A stretch of DNA of 64,000 nucleotides. Source: Pythium myriotylum. Lineage: Eukaryota > Oomycota > Peronosporomycetes > Pythiales > Pythiaceae. The position numbers and the translations under genes are program-made. Positions 12,575-23,061 of this stretch are shown in pieces. The first letter of the stretch is position 1. Every line of letters starts with the position of its first letter. Location: contig JALJCQ010000013.1 of the NCBI GenBank assembly GCA_023091665.1, positions 434,001 to 498,000 of the forward strand. The letters run 5' to 3'. The notes beneath the pieces were generated by a model that had not been told where the DNA came from, searched no databases, and saw only the letters and a program-made list of their open reading frames with translations.

Positions 12575-15468
12575 ATGCCGACGCGCCTGGTTCTCGTGGC
12601 ACTAGCAGCGGCTATATGCGCGGCGTCGGGGGCCGAGTGTCCGGGCACGGGCCGCGCAGCGCCGGATGTGACTACACTCATGGCGTCTCCAGTGAATCCG
12701 GCATCCGAAGCCTGGATCGTGTCTCCAGACTGCTCTCTTGAGAAACTAGAAGTCATCGGTGGCACGCCGGTCCTGAGCTTCTCAAACATACCCGTGCAGC
12801 GCGTCGAAAGCGTACCGACGAAGTGCGCGATGCTGTGCGTTGATGTCCATTAACTTGCTCCCGGTGACTATCGAAAAATGTTTAATTTCTTCTGTTTTGT
12901 TTTTTTGGTAGCGACGCCATCAAGGTGACGACAAACATGGACTTCTCACTCGCAAAATCCGTGTCAACTCTGTGCGTAACGAACGTGAACAGAACGAATA
13001 TGAAACCATTCATTTTTAGAACTGACGCAAGTTGCGTGTTCTGATATCAAGGCAGCTCCACTCAGTGTCCCGCGATGTTCTTGAGACACTCGTGTTCCCA
13101 CCAGCTGTGACTCAAATGTACGTGGGTTGTGAAGAGGTGCTAGCGAATTTGGGTCTAACCGATCTAGATTGGTGGACTAGAACAATCTACACTGGAAAAC
13201 TCTTGGACAACATCAATAATGTCCAGTTCCCAACCAGTCTCGTTGAACTGTGAGTTGGTAGCGGGTTGTTGTGGCCTTGGGAGTGATTGCTAAGACCGTT
13301 GCATCTACTAGGCGAATATACTCAGCCCAGTTCAAGACACTCAACGACGTCAGGTTTCCTCGCGGTATCCAACGTGTGTGAGTTGCATTCGTAGGACAGA
13401 AACGATTCGTGTCGGTCAAACACTCATCCTGTCGCGTTTCGCAAAATTAGATTCTTTGAGTCCACCCCCGTGGCATCCCTAACTGGCATCAAACTTCCAA
13501 GCACATTGGTGTCGTTGTAAGTCAGTGTGAGTCATCTAACTGATTTGCGTTGAAATGCCCACTCGAGATTCCTTCCAGTGGATGTTCAGGTTGCGCTTTC
13601 ACATCAATCAAGGGAGTCCAGTGGCCTGCATCACTAAACGAGCTGTACGACCGATTTTCACGCCGTGCCGTCTGTCAGTGTGTTTAATGTCTTCTACGTT
13701 CTGACAGGGACTTCTCAAAAAGTACCCTGACCCAGTTGGAAATCCGAGAAAGCGATCTACCTCTCTTCCAGCAAATGCACTGGATCCATGCAGTTTTCAA
13801 GGTATCGTCTTGTAGCGACCCGCGTGCAAAGTTGCAAGTACTTCCTCAACCGAGCCCGCCTGATGCGACAGTGTGCGTCATAAGCGGTGAGCAAACTCGA
13901 GGTTTGTGCTGGTTTTCGGCAAGATTCTCATTTTTGAGTTAGATTCACGTTTCGAGGAACTATACGGCGATGCACCTGATGCGACCAAAGAGCCTGTAGA
14001 AGCTCCTTCCGCATCTGCTACTCCTTCTACGAAGAAACCGACAAAGAAAAGCTCCACGGGAAGTGGCACTGACGCGGGTTCTCAAACTAATGAAGAAGAA
14101 ACATCGTCGACACCTGAGACGACCACTGGTAGGGCAGATAAGACTTCTCCCACAACGAGTAGCGCATCAACTGGAGGATCAAGTATCCCAAGTCCAACGT
14201 CTTCTGGTGAGTCAGGCGACAGTGATGGTCGTACACCAGGTAGAAACGCTTCAGCGTGGACTCCAGGACGCTCGGGCTCATCAGAAGGTTTGTCTGCAAA
14301 CTCAACGTCAGGCTCCCGACGAACAACTGCGGTTATCGGAGTTACTATCGGTGGCGTTTGTTTGCTCGGAATCGCGTTTATCGTTTATCGAACAGTTACA
14401 GCGCGAAGAAAGAAGCGAGATGATGAGATTGCTGATATTTCTGGCAACATCTACTCCAAGGCCTCGACACCGACGTTGAATTCGACTAACGAATCACGAC
14501 AGACACGGGAACCAGACTGGGCACGTATAGAATTAGTCAAAGATGGATTCGAGAATGACAACCAGCTGGCGGCTTATCGCATCGATCACAACGAAATCGG
14601 ACTTGCTCGACTGATCGCCAAAGGAGGCTACGGAGAAGTGTATAGAGGCACCTACAGGGGTCAAGTGGTCGCTGTGAAGCAAATGCTACCAGATTCATGG
14701 CGGAACGAGAAAGCGCTGGCAAACTTTATGGACGAGATTCGGATGTGCGCGAGTCTTGATCATCCCAAAATCGTCAGGTTCATCGGTGTAGCATCCTACA
14801 GTGTTCGTGACCTCTCGATCGTGAACGAGTACATGCCTGGTGGGGATCTCCACGCATTAATCAGCAAGTATCCAGAGTCCTCTGGCGACGAATGGGTAAA
14901 CAAATGGACGCCTTCTTGTGTTCAGAGTAAGGCACTCATCGCATCGGATGTGGTAGAGGCGCTACTGTACTTGCACTCATTTGAGACGCCTATCATTCAT
15001 CGCGACTTGAAGGCCAAGAACGTACTTCTCGATAATACTGCCAAAGCCAAGCTTAGTGATTTTGGGATCAGCCGTGAGGTCAACGTCACGGTGACGATGA
15101 CCAGCGAAATCGGCACGGCAGCCTGGATCGCTCCAGAGGTTTTGCGTGGAGAGCGCTACAACGAGAGCGCAGATATCTACTCCCTGGGTGTTCTGTTGGT
15201 TGAACTTGATCGCTGCCAACATCCATTCACTAATGAACCGATGCTTTTGTCGGGTGGTGGAGGAGAAGCGGTTGCGTCGGCTAGCGTTGTCCAAAGAAAT
15301 ACGCGAATGATCCTGCTTGTTAGTTCAGGACAGTTACGGCCGTCACCTACACCTTCTTGCCCGGCACCAATATCCAGCTTGATCAATCGATGCCTTCACT
15401 ACGATCCGACTGAGCGACCTGCTGCTAGCCAGGTGAAAGAGGAACTACATCGCTTTCTGTCGGCATAG
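12575..15468 (+). CDS. LRR receptor-like TKL kinase E (9 exons), catalytically intact
   Basis: Spliced by hand: exons 12575-12834, 12912-12971, 13052-13117, 13181-13249, 13312-13377, 13451-13516, 13579-13644, 13708-13886, 13943-15468; open frame of 785 residues. Signal peptide (LVLVALAAAICAASG) and N-cap with CPGTG, TLMAS and PDC (1-86), six LRRs one per exon (87-217, one fewer than B, C and D), C-cap with LEIRESDL ending CVIS (to 277), Ser/Thr/Gly stalk, membrane span about 405-427, kinase domain from about 493. The Gly loop AKGGYGEVYRG, VAVK Lys, HRDLKAKN (about 630), DFGISR (about 650) and WIAPEV are all intact. I chose the Met directly before the hydrophobic segment; an upstream in-frame Met at 12305 would bury the signal peptide. 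Membrane receptor kinase; ligand unknown. Confidence 0.88.
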
Positions 15469-16224
15469 GTTTGTGCGGCCAGTAAATGTGGAAGTTGGAC
15501 TGCTGCATCGAGTGTCTGGAAAAGAGGTCACGTTTCGGGTCATGGACTCTTTGCATTAGAAGACTCATGCAAAATCGATAACTTTAAACTGAACTGTCTC
15601 CAGGTTGGGAGGTCGATGAGATACTGCTCGATACGCTATTGTATCAAGTGACTTATAGCCCCTAGAGGATCGTACCCGGTTAAAAAGCTTGTATTAAATA
15701 GTTGTCGGTTCAATAAAAGTACTTGTGGATGATGTGCGCGATATATCTCCCATCCAATTGTTCTACACCAGGTTTGGGCGATGTAACACCTTTGTGCTTG
15801 ATAGGCTCAGCACATCACTCGACCGAACTACAGCTCCTTCATCTCTCGACGAAGCTGCGCCCTGCCCAAGTTGTTTCCGCCGACCGGTCACCGTCATCGA
15901 AAGTATGTTTATTCTAGGTCAACTCGGCAACTACCACTAGACAATTAAAACGTTTTCTGTCAATCGAGCCACTATCGAACAAGCAAACACGACTCCCGAA
16001 TGGTTGATACGAGCTGCCATATCTCCACAAACAGACACACGGATCTTACGGGTTACTCCAATCGCGTTTGATTCGATTTCTTTTACATTTGAGGCGCTAA
16101 TCTTTCAGCCATTACATCTTCAGTTCAGGACGCAGTCTACGCTTCACAGTGGTAAACACTAGCGACGATTGCAGCGAGGATACCGATGGTACGATAGGAG
16201 GCGAAGAAGATGGGAGGCAGGCAA

Positions 16225-17004
16225 TTACACGTTGATAGGCTTGGGAGGGTCCACCGGGTTGACCGTCGTGAGGAACTCGAGGGCGATGCTCCAAGCCTTC
16301 TCGACACCAGCCTTCACCACCGGGTCGGAGAGGTCGCCGCGGTTCACCCATCCGTGGATCTGGTCCGGAAGATCAACGACCTTGCTCAGCGGACCGATGT
16401 CGGCACGAGACTTCAGGATCGCCTCCACAGTTCCACCCTCGCGCACAAAGTCGTCGTCGTTACCGGCGGAAACCAGAACTTGCGGCGCTTTGACGTTGTG
16501 GGCGAGCCTTTCAGCGGATCCGACGCCCTCGAGCAAGTTCTCAACCATCCACGACGGATGGAACGAGACGTGGCCCTTGAGCACATCCTCAGTGGACGAT
16601 TGCTTGGCACCGATCCAAGCGCCCCAGCAGTAGCCGTACGAAGCGAGCGTCTGCGCACCTCTTTCGGTCTTGAGGTACGTGATGGCGTCCTTGACGCCCT
16701 TCTGGATGACGTCGTACGGGTACTTCCGGAGCCAGTCGTTGACGTTTGCCAAGTCGTTCGGATCGGCGTAGTCGCCACCAGTGAGATCGACGACCGCGAC
16801 GGAGTAGCCGAGTTTGCCGAGTCTGTCGGCGTCAGCCTTGATGCGGCCGCTGTCGGGGCCGAAGACGTCCGTGTACGCGATGAGACCAGCCTTGGAGGCT
16901 GGTGGTCCTGCGATGTAGAGCGAGGTGGCGTTGAAGGTGGTGAGACTGCCCGTGCTCGGGGCAGTTGGGAGTGGAGGCGTGATGACAGCAGGGAAGATGT
17001 TCAT
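16225..17004 (-). CDS. dienelactone hydrolase family protein, copy 1
   Basis: 259-residue alpha/beta hydrolase of the dienelactone hydrolase (DLH) family, a usual length for single-domain members. The nucleophile Cys sits in GYCWGAWIG (about residue 124), the acid is in the NDDD stretch (about 189) and the His is in DQIHGWVNRG (about 216), giving the family's Cys-Asp-His triad. No signal peptide is evident, so a cytosolic hydrolase is likely. The natural substrate cannot be read from sequence; eukaryotic relatives act on various small esters and lactones. Transcribed away from its mirror-image copy at 18505-19284, from which it differs by one residue near position 19 (Ser here, Cys there). 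An initiator-like CTCAATTC lies about 70 bp upstream. Confidence 0.9.
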   Translation of the reverse strand: MNIFPAVITPPLPTAPSTGSLTTFNATSLYIAGPPASKAGLIAYTDVFGPDSGRIKADADRLGKLGYSVAVVDLTGGDYADPNDLANVNDWLRKYPYDVIQKGVKDAITYLKTERGAQTLASYGYCWGAWIGAKQSSTEDVLKGHVSFHPSWMVENLLEGVGSAERLAHNVKAPQVLVSAGNDDDFVREGGTVEAILKSRADIGPLSKVVDLPDQIHGWVNRGDLSDPVVKAGVEKAWSIALEFLTTVNPVDPPKPINV

Positions 17005-17070
17005 GGTGTCTCTGGTGGTAGTTGTTTGGGTCGGTTTGTTGTGGGTTGTGTTGTTTGTTCGATGTGAGGC

Positions 17071-17078
17071 GAATTGAG
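17071..17078 (-). promoter_or_regulatory. initiator-like motif of DLH copy 1
   Basis: Minus strand reads CTCAATTC, fitting the oomycete initiator pattern YTCANTYY, about 70 bp before the start codon. It lies in an 18-base block (CACAACTCAATTCGCCTC) also found upstream of DLH copy 2 and of the thioesterase-like gene at 36 kb. Confidence 0.5.
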
Positions 17079-17281
17079 TTGTGTGGTGGTGGTTTGAGCA
17101 CGAGCTGGCGCGTTTGGATGGAACGGGCTCGTTTCGCGAAGAGGAGCCGACGCTGTTTAGATGGCGTGACTAGTTCTATCACCTCGGGGGTGTCTTCTTC
17201 ACGTGTTGTTGGCACTGAATGGTTTGATGTCGTGTCTGGATAATCGCCACGTGCGCACTTCAACTGGTTGAGTGTTTGCGT

Positions 17282-18227
17282 GCCGCAAGTCAAGGAGTTT
17301 CACTGTTTCTTCGACGTTACAGTGTAGATTTTTTGCAAATTTCGAGGTCAAAATATGTCTGTGGCTTTGGACAGTGACGCAAGATCCGCAGCCTGTGGCC
17401 AAAGGGCTATCCATCATCAACAAGACGTCAAACGTGGCATTGACTCAAAATGTTGATGATATTTTGGGTTTGACACGTTTGAGGCCCTGTTGATGTAGAA
17501 GAGCCCATGAGCCGTAGTCTCTGGCTCGTGGGCACGCCCGACGGTAAAAGGTTCAAAGAGAATGAACGTGTTGGTGCAGTTGGAATGCAAACGAAAAAGT
17601 TTCATGTCGAGAAGCTCACAGCGCCGATCATCACCGTGAGAAAGAAACTGAGTGATATTAATTGATGTCAGCTCGTGAGTTTCGGACTAAGCACGGCAGT
17701 AATACCGTGGTTGGTGTGACCGTTCGTCTAGCTCCAGGAAGTCCAGTTCAATCTAGTTCGACGTCGCATTTTGCATCAGTGCCACGTTTGACGTCTTGTT
17801 GATGATGGCCCATGAACCATAACCTCTTGGTTGGCCGTCATCGTGGATGACTCAACTTTGATTCCACTGTTCGTTCAGGATACGTCATCACACTAGTTTT
17901 TGGTGGGAATGGACAGAAGAGCAATATCCGATGGACCGAATTTGTCACCTTGACGCCTCTCTCCCTTCGCCGACAGGTCCGTGCCACCAATCACATTGCC
18001 AACACTGTTCAGCTCGAGACGCGAAGATTAGTCACCAAGACAGCTCAACTAATGTGGATAAATTGGGCAAAGATCTGTCGCATGCAATCACTAGGTTTGG
18101 ATGACCATTTTATGTGAGAAACGTAATCCGCCATCTTAGTCAAAGTCTGCTTTCACCCACTCAAGTCGAACCCCGACTAGTTGATCTCCGTGAACGCTTG
18201 CCGAGGGTAGTGTTCTGAGCTCGTGAA
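17282..18227. other. spacer between the inverted-repeat arms
   Basis: 946 bp with no convincing gene. It has its own inner inverted repeat: 17410-17451 and 17768-17809 are reverse complements with a few mismatches, sharing a core around CAACAAGACGTCAAACGTGG. A looser copy of the same module lies at about 17470-17540. The pattern suggests a small foldback or MITE-like element at the centre of the duplication. Confidence 0.6.
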
Positions 18228-18430
18228 ACGCAAACACTCAACCAGTTGAAGTGCGCACGTGGCGATTATCCAGACACGACATCAAACCATTCAGTGCCAA
18301 CAACACGTGAAGAAGACACCCCCGAGGTGATAGAACTAGTCACGCCATCTAAACAGCGTCGGCTCCTCTTCGCGAAACGAGCCCGTTCCATCCAAACGCG
18401 CCAGCTCGTGCTCAAACCACCACCACACAA

Positions 18431-18438
18431 CTCAATTC
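18431..18438 (+). promoter_or_regulatory. initiator-like motif of DLH copy 2
   Basis: CTCAATTC on the plus strand about 70 bp before the start codon at 18505, the mirror image of the site at 17071-17078. Confidence 0.5.
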
Positions 18439-18504
18439 GCCTCACATCGAACAAACAACACAACCCACAACAAACCGACCCAAACAACTACCACCAGAGA
18501 CACC

Positions 18505-19284
18505 ATGAACATCTTCCCTGCTGTCATCACGCCTCCACTCCCAACTGCCCCGTGCACGGGCAGTCTCACCACCTTCAACGCCACCTCGCTCTACATCGCA
18601 GGACCACCAGCCTCCAAGGCTGGTCTCATCGCGTACACGGACGTCTTCGGCCCCGACAGCGGCCGCATCAAGGCTGACGCCGACAGACTCGGCAAACTCG
18701 GCTACTCCGTCGCGGTCGTCGATCTCACTGGTGGCGACTACGCCGATCCGAACGACTTGGCAAACGTCAACGACTGGCTCCGGAAGTACCCGTACGACGT
18801 CATCCAGAAGGGCGTCAAGGACGCCATCACGTACCTCAAGACCGAAAGAGGTGCGCAGACGCTCGCTTCGTACGGCTACTGCTGGGGCGCTTGGATCGGT
18901 GCCAAGCAATCGTCCACTGAGGATGTGCTCAAGGGCCACGTCTCGTTCCATCCGTCGTGGATGGTTGAGAACTTGCTCGAGGGCGTCGGATCCGCTGAAA
19001 GGCTCGCCCACAACGTCAAAGCGCCGCAAGTTCTGGTTTCCGCCGGTAACGACGACGACTTTGTGCGCGAGGGTGGAACTGTGGAGGCGATCCTGAAGTC
19101 TCGTGCCGACATCGGTCCGCTGAGCAAGGTCGTTGATCTTCCGGACCAGATCCACGGATGGGTGAACCGCGGCGACCTCTCCGACCCGGTGGTGAAGGCT
19201 GGTGTCGAGAAGGCTTGGAGCATCGCCCTCGAGTTCCTCACGACGGTCAACCCGGTGGACCCTCCCAAGCCTATCAACGTGTAA
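18505..19284 (+). CDS. dienelactone hydrolase family protein, copy 2
   Basis: Same 259-residue enzyme as copy 1, in the opposite orientation. The Cys of GYCWGA, the Asp of NDDD and the His of QIHGW are intact. It has Cys where copy 1 has Ser near residue 19 (APCTGS against APSTGS); the third paralogue at 20792-21604 also has Cys, so Cys is probably ancestral and copy 1 carries the newer change. Because the arm includes the upstream region, both copies should be expressed in the same way. Confidence 0.9.
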   Translation: MNIFPAVITPPLPTAPCTGSLTTFNATSLYIAGPPASKAGLIAYTDVFGPDSGRIKADADRLGKLGYSVAVVDLTGGDYADPNDLANVNDWLRKYPYDVIQKGVKDAITYLKTERGAQTLASYGYCWGAWIGAKQSSTEDVLKGHVSFHPSWMVENLLEGVGSAERLAHNVKAPQVLVSAGNDDDFVREGGTVEAILKSRADIGPLSKVVDLPDQIHGWVNRGDLSDPVVKAGVEKAWSIALEFLTTVNPVDPPKPINV

Positions 19285-20065
19285 TTGCCTGCCTCCCATC
19301 TTCTTCGCCTCCTATCGCACCATCGGTATCCTCGCTGCAATCGTCGCTAGTGTTTACCACTGTGAAGCGTAGACTGCGTCCTGAACTGAAGATGTAATGG
19401 CTGAAAGATTAGCGCCTCAAATGTAAAAGAAATCGAATCAAACGCGATTGGAGTAACCCGTAAGATCCGTGTGTCTGTTTGTGGAGATATGGCAGCTCGT
19501 ATCAACCATTCGGGAGTCGTGTTTGCTTGTTCGATAGTGGCTCGATTGACAGAAAACGTTTTAATTGTCTAGTGGTAGTTGCCGAGTTGACCTAGAATAA
19601 ACATACTTTCGATGACGGTGACCGGTCGGCGGAAACAACTTGGGCAGGGCGCAGCTTCGTCGAGAGATGAAGGAGCTGTAGTTCGGTCGAGTGATGTGCT
19701 GAGCCTATCAAGCACAAAGGTGTTACATCGCCCAAACCTGGTGTAGAACAATTGGATGGGAGATATATCGCGCACATCATCCACTTCGGTCTCCACATGT
19801 GGAGCTACGGGATGGACGACGATCGCCCAATATGGAGGTCGCAGTTCCCTTTTATAGTATGTCACAACAGACTTTAACGTTCACCACCATCACCTCATGT
19901 TTTCCACGGGACGGAGTTGGATATTGACCCAGATTTCACGGTCAATTCTAGACACCCAAATCTCACGGTCAATTATAGATATTGAATATTTTTTTTTGTA
20001 TTACCGAAGAAGTTAGACACCTGGATGGTCAGGCCCGACCCGCCAAGCGTCAGCTCCCTCGAGAT

Positions 20066-20624
20066 CTACTCTGGTCTACTACGCTTGCGCGCGCGAACTT
20101 GGCCGGGCTCGTATAGCCCAATGGTTCGGTGAACGTCTTCTACTAAGTCCTCAGCAGGCCGTAGCGGCCGCGTGTCGTGCGTCACATCCGAAATAAGGAG
20201 ACGTGTAAGTTCTTCGTCAACGGGTGTCCAGTCAGTTGTGGAGGTTTCACTGCTTCGTTGGTCCATCGCGTGGTTGGCGAGGAAATCTGCCATCTTGTTG
20301 CCGGCGCGTAGAGTGTGCATGAATGAGACGGTTCGGAGGTGACTGAGCAAGCTGGTTGTCCGTTCGACATATCGTCTGAGGTGTTTGGATCGGCAGTTAG
20401 CTAGGCCTGCAGCCTGGCGCAGCACGAGTTCGCTGTCCCCAATTAGCGTGATCTTCGGTGATTGGGAGTCGTACCGCTGCACACATTCTTGCAGTCCTCG
20501 GTGTAGGGCCGCGTGCTCGGCTTCGTTGTGGGTACCCTTGGGCCCTACGTACGCGGATGACCACCATGCCAATTCCTAGTGAGCGGCTGGAGGACGTGAT
20601 AGCAATACACACCCGCTTAATCAT
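20066..20624 (-). pseudogene. RNase H domain remnant of a retroelement
   Basis: The frame 20572-20066 carries type-1 RNase H signatures: the Glu in HNEAEHAALHRGL, the Asp in GDSELVLRQ and the late Asp in AGNKMADFLANHAMD. The first catalytic strand (the usual DGG motif) is missing because the frame breaks upstream, where other frames take over. No reverse transcriptase or integrase is visible nearby. Read as a 5'-truncated retrotransposon piece, next to an AT-rich stretch on its downstream side. Confidence 0.65.
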
Positions 20625-20791
20625 AGAGAATGAATCCTATCACGCGAATGACGGCGAGCAGAATGGGCCCATTCCAGCGTGCAGAAACTCTTGTTGGGAA
20701 CATTTGGGTTGCCCCATTTTTTTTTTTTTAGTTTTTAAAGCTAGTGCTTACGGGGTATTGTTCCTTCATGATGACGATCAGCCCGCCGTGA

Positions 20792-21604
20792 TTAGGTCCA
20801 TCGTGTCCCGTTGCTGAGGATCGGAAAAGAGCCGATAAGTGATGGAGGTTCCACCGGGTTGACCGTCTTGAGGAAGTCGAGGGCGATGCTCCAAGCCTTC
20901 TCGACACCCGCTTTCACGACAGGGTCCGAGAGGTTGCCGCGGTTCACCCAGCCGTGGATCTGGTCCGGGAAGTCGACGACGTTGCTTAGTGGACCGACAT
21001 CAGCACGGGACTTGAGAATCTTCTCGACGCTGCCACCCTGACGAACGAACTCACCGTCGTTACTTGCTGCAAGAAGCACTTGTGGTGCTTTCACACCCTG
21101 CGCTAGCTGATCCACCGTAAGACCACCTGCATGCATCGTCTCGATCTCCCACGACGGATGGAACGAGACGTGCCCCTTGAGCACGTCTTCGGTGGTCGAC
21201 TGCTTCGCACCAATCCAAGCGCCCCAGCAGTAGCCGTACGAAGCGAGCGTCTGCGCACCTCTTTCGGTCTTGAGGTACGTGATGGCGTCCTTGACGCCCT
21301 TCTGGATGATGTCGTATGGATACTTCTTGACCCAGTCGTTGACTTTCGACAAATCGTTTGGATCGGCGTAGTCGCCACCAGTGAGATCGACGACCGCGAC
21401 GGAGTAGCCGAGTTTGCCGAGTCTGTCGGCGTCAGCCTTGATGCGGCCGCTGTCGGGGCCGAAGACGTCCGTGTACGCGATGAGACCAGCCTTGGAGGCT
21501 GGTGGTCCTGCGATGTAGAGCGAGGTGGCGTTGAAGGTGGTGAGGCTGCCGGTGCATGGCGCGGCTTGGAGTGGAGGCGTGATGACATCAGGGAAGACAC
21601 CCAT
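20792..21604 (-). CDS. dienelactone hydrolase family protein, copy 3 (altered C-terminus)
   Basis: 270 residues, clearly paralogous to copies 1 and 2 along residues 1-253, with the nucleophile GYCWGAWIG, the acid region ASNDGEF and the His in DQIHGW. The greatest divergence is around residues 150-190. After VNPVEPP the short usual end is replaced by an unrelated run of about 16 residues (from SLIGSFPIL) because similarity stops at about 20845, close to the RNase H remnant. Probably still folds, since the triad lies before the change. An initiator-like TTCAATTT lies at 21652-21659. Same orientation as copy 1. Confidence 0.82.
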   Translation of the reverse strand: MGVFPDVITPPLQAAPCTGSLTTFNATSLYIAGPPASKAGLIAYTDVFGPDSGRIKADADRLGKLGYSVAVVDLTGGDYADPNDLSKVNDWVKKYPYDIIQKGVKDAITYLKTERGAQTLASYGYCWGAWIGAKQSTTEDVLKGHVSFHPSWEIETMHAGGLTVDQLAQGVKAPQVLLAASNDGEFVRQGGSVEKILKSRADVGPLSNVVDFPDQIHGWVNRGNLSDPVVKAGVEKAWSIALDFLKTVNPVEPPSLIGSFPILSNGTRWT

Positions 21605-21660
21605 GGTGGCGTTGGTTGGGTTCTCTTGTGTTGGTGTGGTCGATGCGAAGCAAATTGAAT

Positions 21661-22942
21661 TGTGTGCTTTCGGATTTGCGCTCTCCTTGATCTTGAATGA
21701 GCCAGTTCAGTTGAGGCTGGATGGTCTAGTTGTAGATGGCGCGGTTGCTAGAGGCACTGACCTAGCGCTGCAGCTCGATCCGAGCGATTATGCGACTGTG
21801 TCAGCATGATGTCGGCGAAATCATTAGGAGGCTACTTCAACGACCTATCAGATCTTCGTTGAACTCAGCCACGTCATCCTGAAAGATGGTGGATAATCTA
21901 CTTAGTCTCACCATCATGGGGACATCGGCGAGTATGAATATGAAAAACAGAGATTAGTCGCTTGGATGGTTTGGTTTGTTTACGGTATTCTTGGGCACTC
22001 TCCGATAGAGACACTTCTGCACAGTCACAGGAGGGACACACCAATCTCCGTTGTCTACGGATGCCATATTCCCCGCGTGGATCATCTTGACCGACTACAC
22101 TACTCGGGGAGTGAAGGCGATACCGAATGAATCGAATCGTTCAAAGAATCCTGCGCGCGACAGCTTCCAATCTTGCTGAGTGCAGAAGCTCCACAACGCG
22201 AAATATCAATGCTTCGCCAACGGTCGTAAAATGAGAGCGATATATGTCCCGACTCAGACTCTTGTGGCGTCTCAAACGAACGAATTCCGGACCTCAGTGA
22301 TCTGGTTAGAGACACAACACGGTTGCTTTTTTGTACCGAGTGGATCGTTTGTGAAATGGAGGTACCTTTTCTAGGGTGACCATTCTGTCCCTTATGCTTC
22401 AATTGGATCTGGACCTGTCTAATTTGCAATCGCTTTCCGAACGACTCGACTTCCAACGGTTAGTGAGCCTGCTTTAACCACTAGCTGGAAACCGTCACTT
22501 ACCGGGTCATTCGTCCGGCGAAGCCTCTCATTGCTTCGCGTGTACCAAGATACACCTATTTTGGTCATTTGATGTGCACACTTGTACGGTTTACTCGAAT
22601 CCAAAGTTTATTTGGTTTCCTTTGCCGATCCACGATCGCCCTCTGGCGCAACGTGGATGAGGAGGTCGGACACACCCACAGTCTGGAATGGCTCATTTGT
22701 TGCATGAACAGCCTTTATCCACTCATGAAGAAGTTTATTCGAGGGAGACAAGGACAACGTCTGGTAACGAAATAGGATGAGTTCATTCGAGGGAGACATA
22801 AATGGTTCATGTGGGGAAAGGCATACACAGTGAGAACGAGCCACGGGCCAATGTGCAATCAGCGTTTCCGTTCCTCCAAGAGGGATGATAGACCCGCGGT
22901 CCATCGTCACGCCATCAGGCACTCTCCCCCCAGACTCTGGGG
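21661..22942. other. intergenic region without a recognised gene
   Basis: About 1.3 kb. Only short unconvincing frames on both strands. A 13-base direct repeat (TTCGAGGGAGACA) occurs at about 22738 and 22787. No domain or transposon end recognised. Confidence 0.4.
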
Positions 22943-23009
22943 CGACCAGGTTCGACCGATCCTTGGTACCTCTGGGCCAGAGGTACCAAGGATCGGTCGA
23001 ACCTGGTCG
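22943..23009. repeat. perfect 33 bp palindrome
   Basis: Arms 22943-22975 and 22977-23009 are exact reverse complements around a single central G at 22976. It would form a 33 bp hairpin in RNA or a cruciform in DNA. Confidence 0.95.
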
Positions 23010-23061
23010 TAGGCCCGCAAGCCTCGATGGAGAACACTGGATACACCCTGTAGTTTAACAA

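Larger units (their letters stand above)
15725..17281. repeat. left arm of 1557 bp inverted repeat
   Basis: Every position x pairs with 35509-x in the right arm (18228-19784), with no length difference across the arm. I noticed only two substitutions: one changing a Ser/Cys codon in the hydrolase gene (near 16953) and one near 16192 downstream of it. The arm contains a complete hydrolase gene, about 280 bp upstream of it and about 500 bp downstream. Confidence 0.95.
18228..19784. repeat. right arm of 1557 bp inverted repeat
   Basis: Mirror image of 15725-17281, nearly base-identical. Identity ends sharply on both sides: beyond 18228 inward and 19784 outward the two flanks are unrelated. Confidence 0.95.

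Noticed and set aside
16210..17067. 285-residue open frame antisense to DLH copy 1 (and its mirror at 18442-19299)
   Set aside because: Complements the hydrolase codons and has no domain; a GC-rich shadow frame that is duplicated only because the arm is duplicated.
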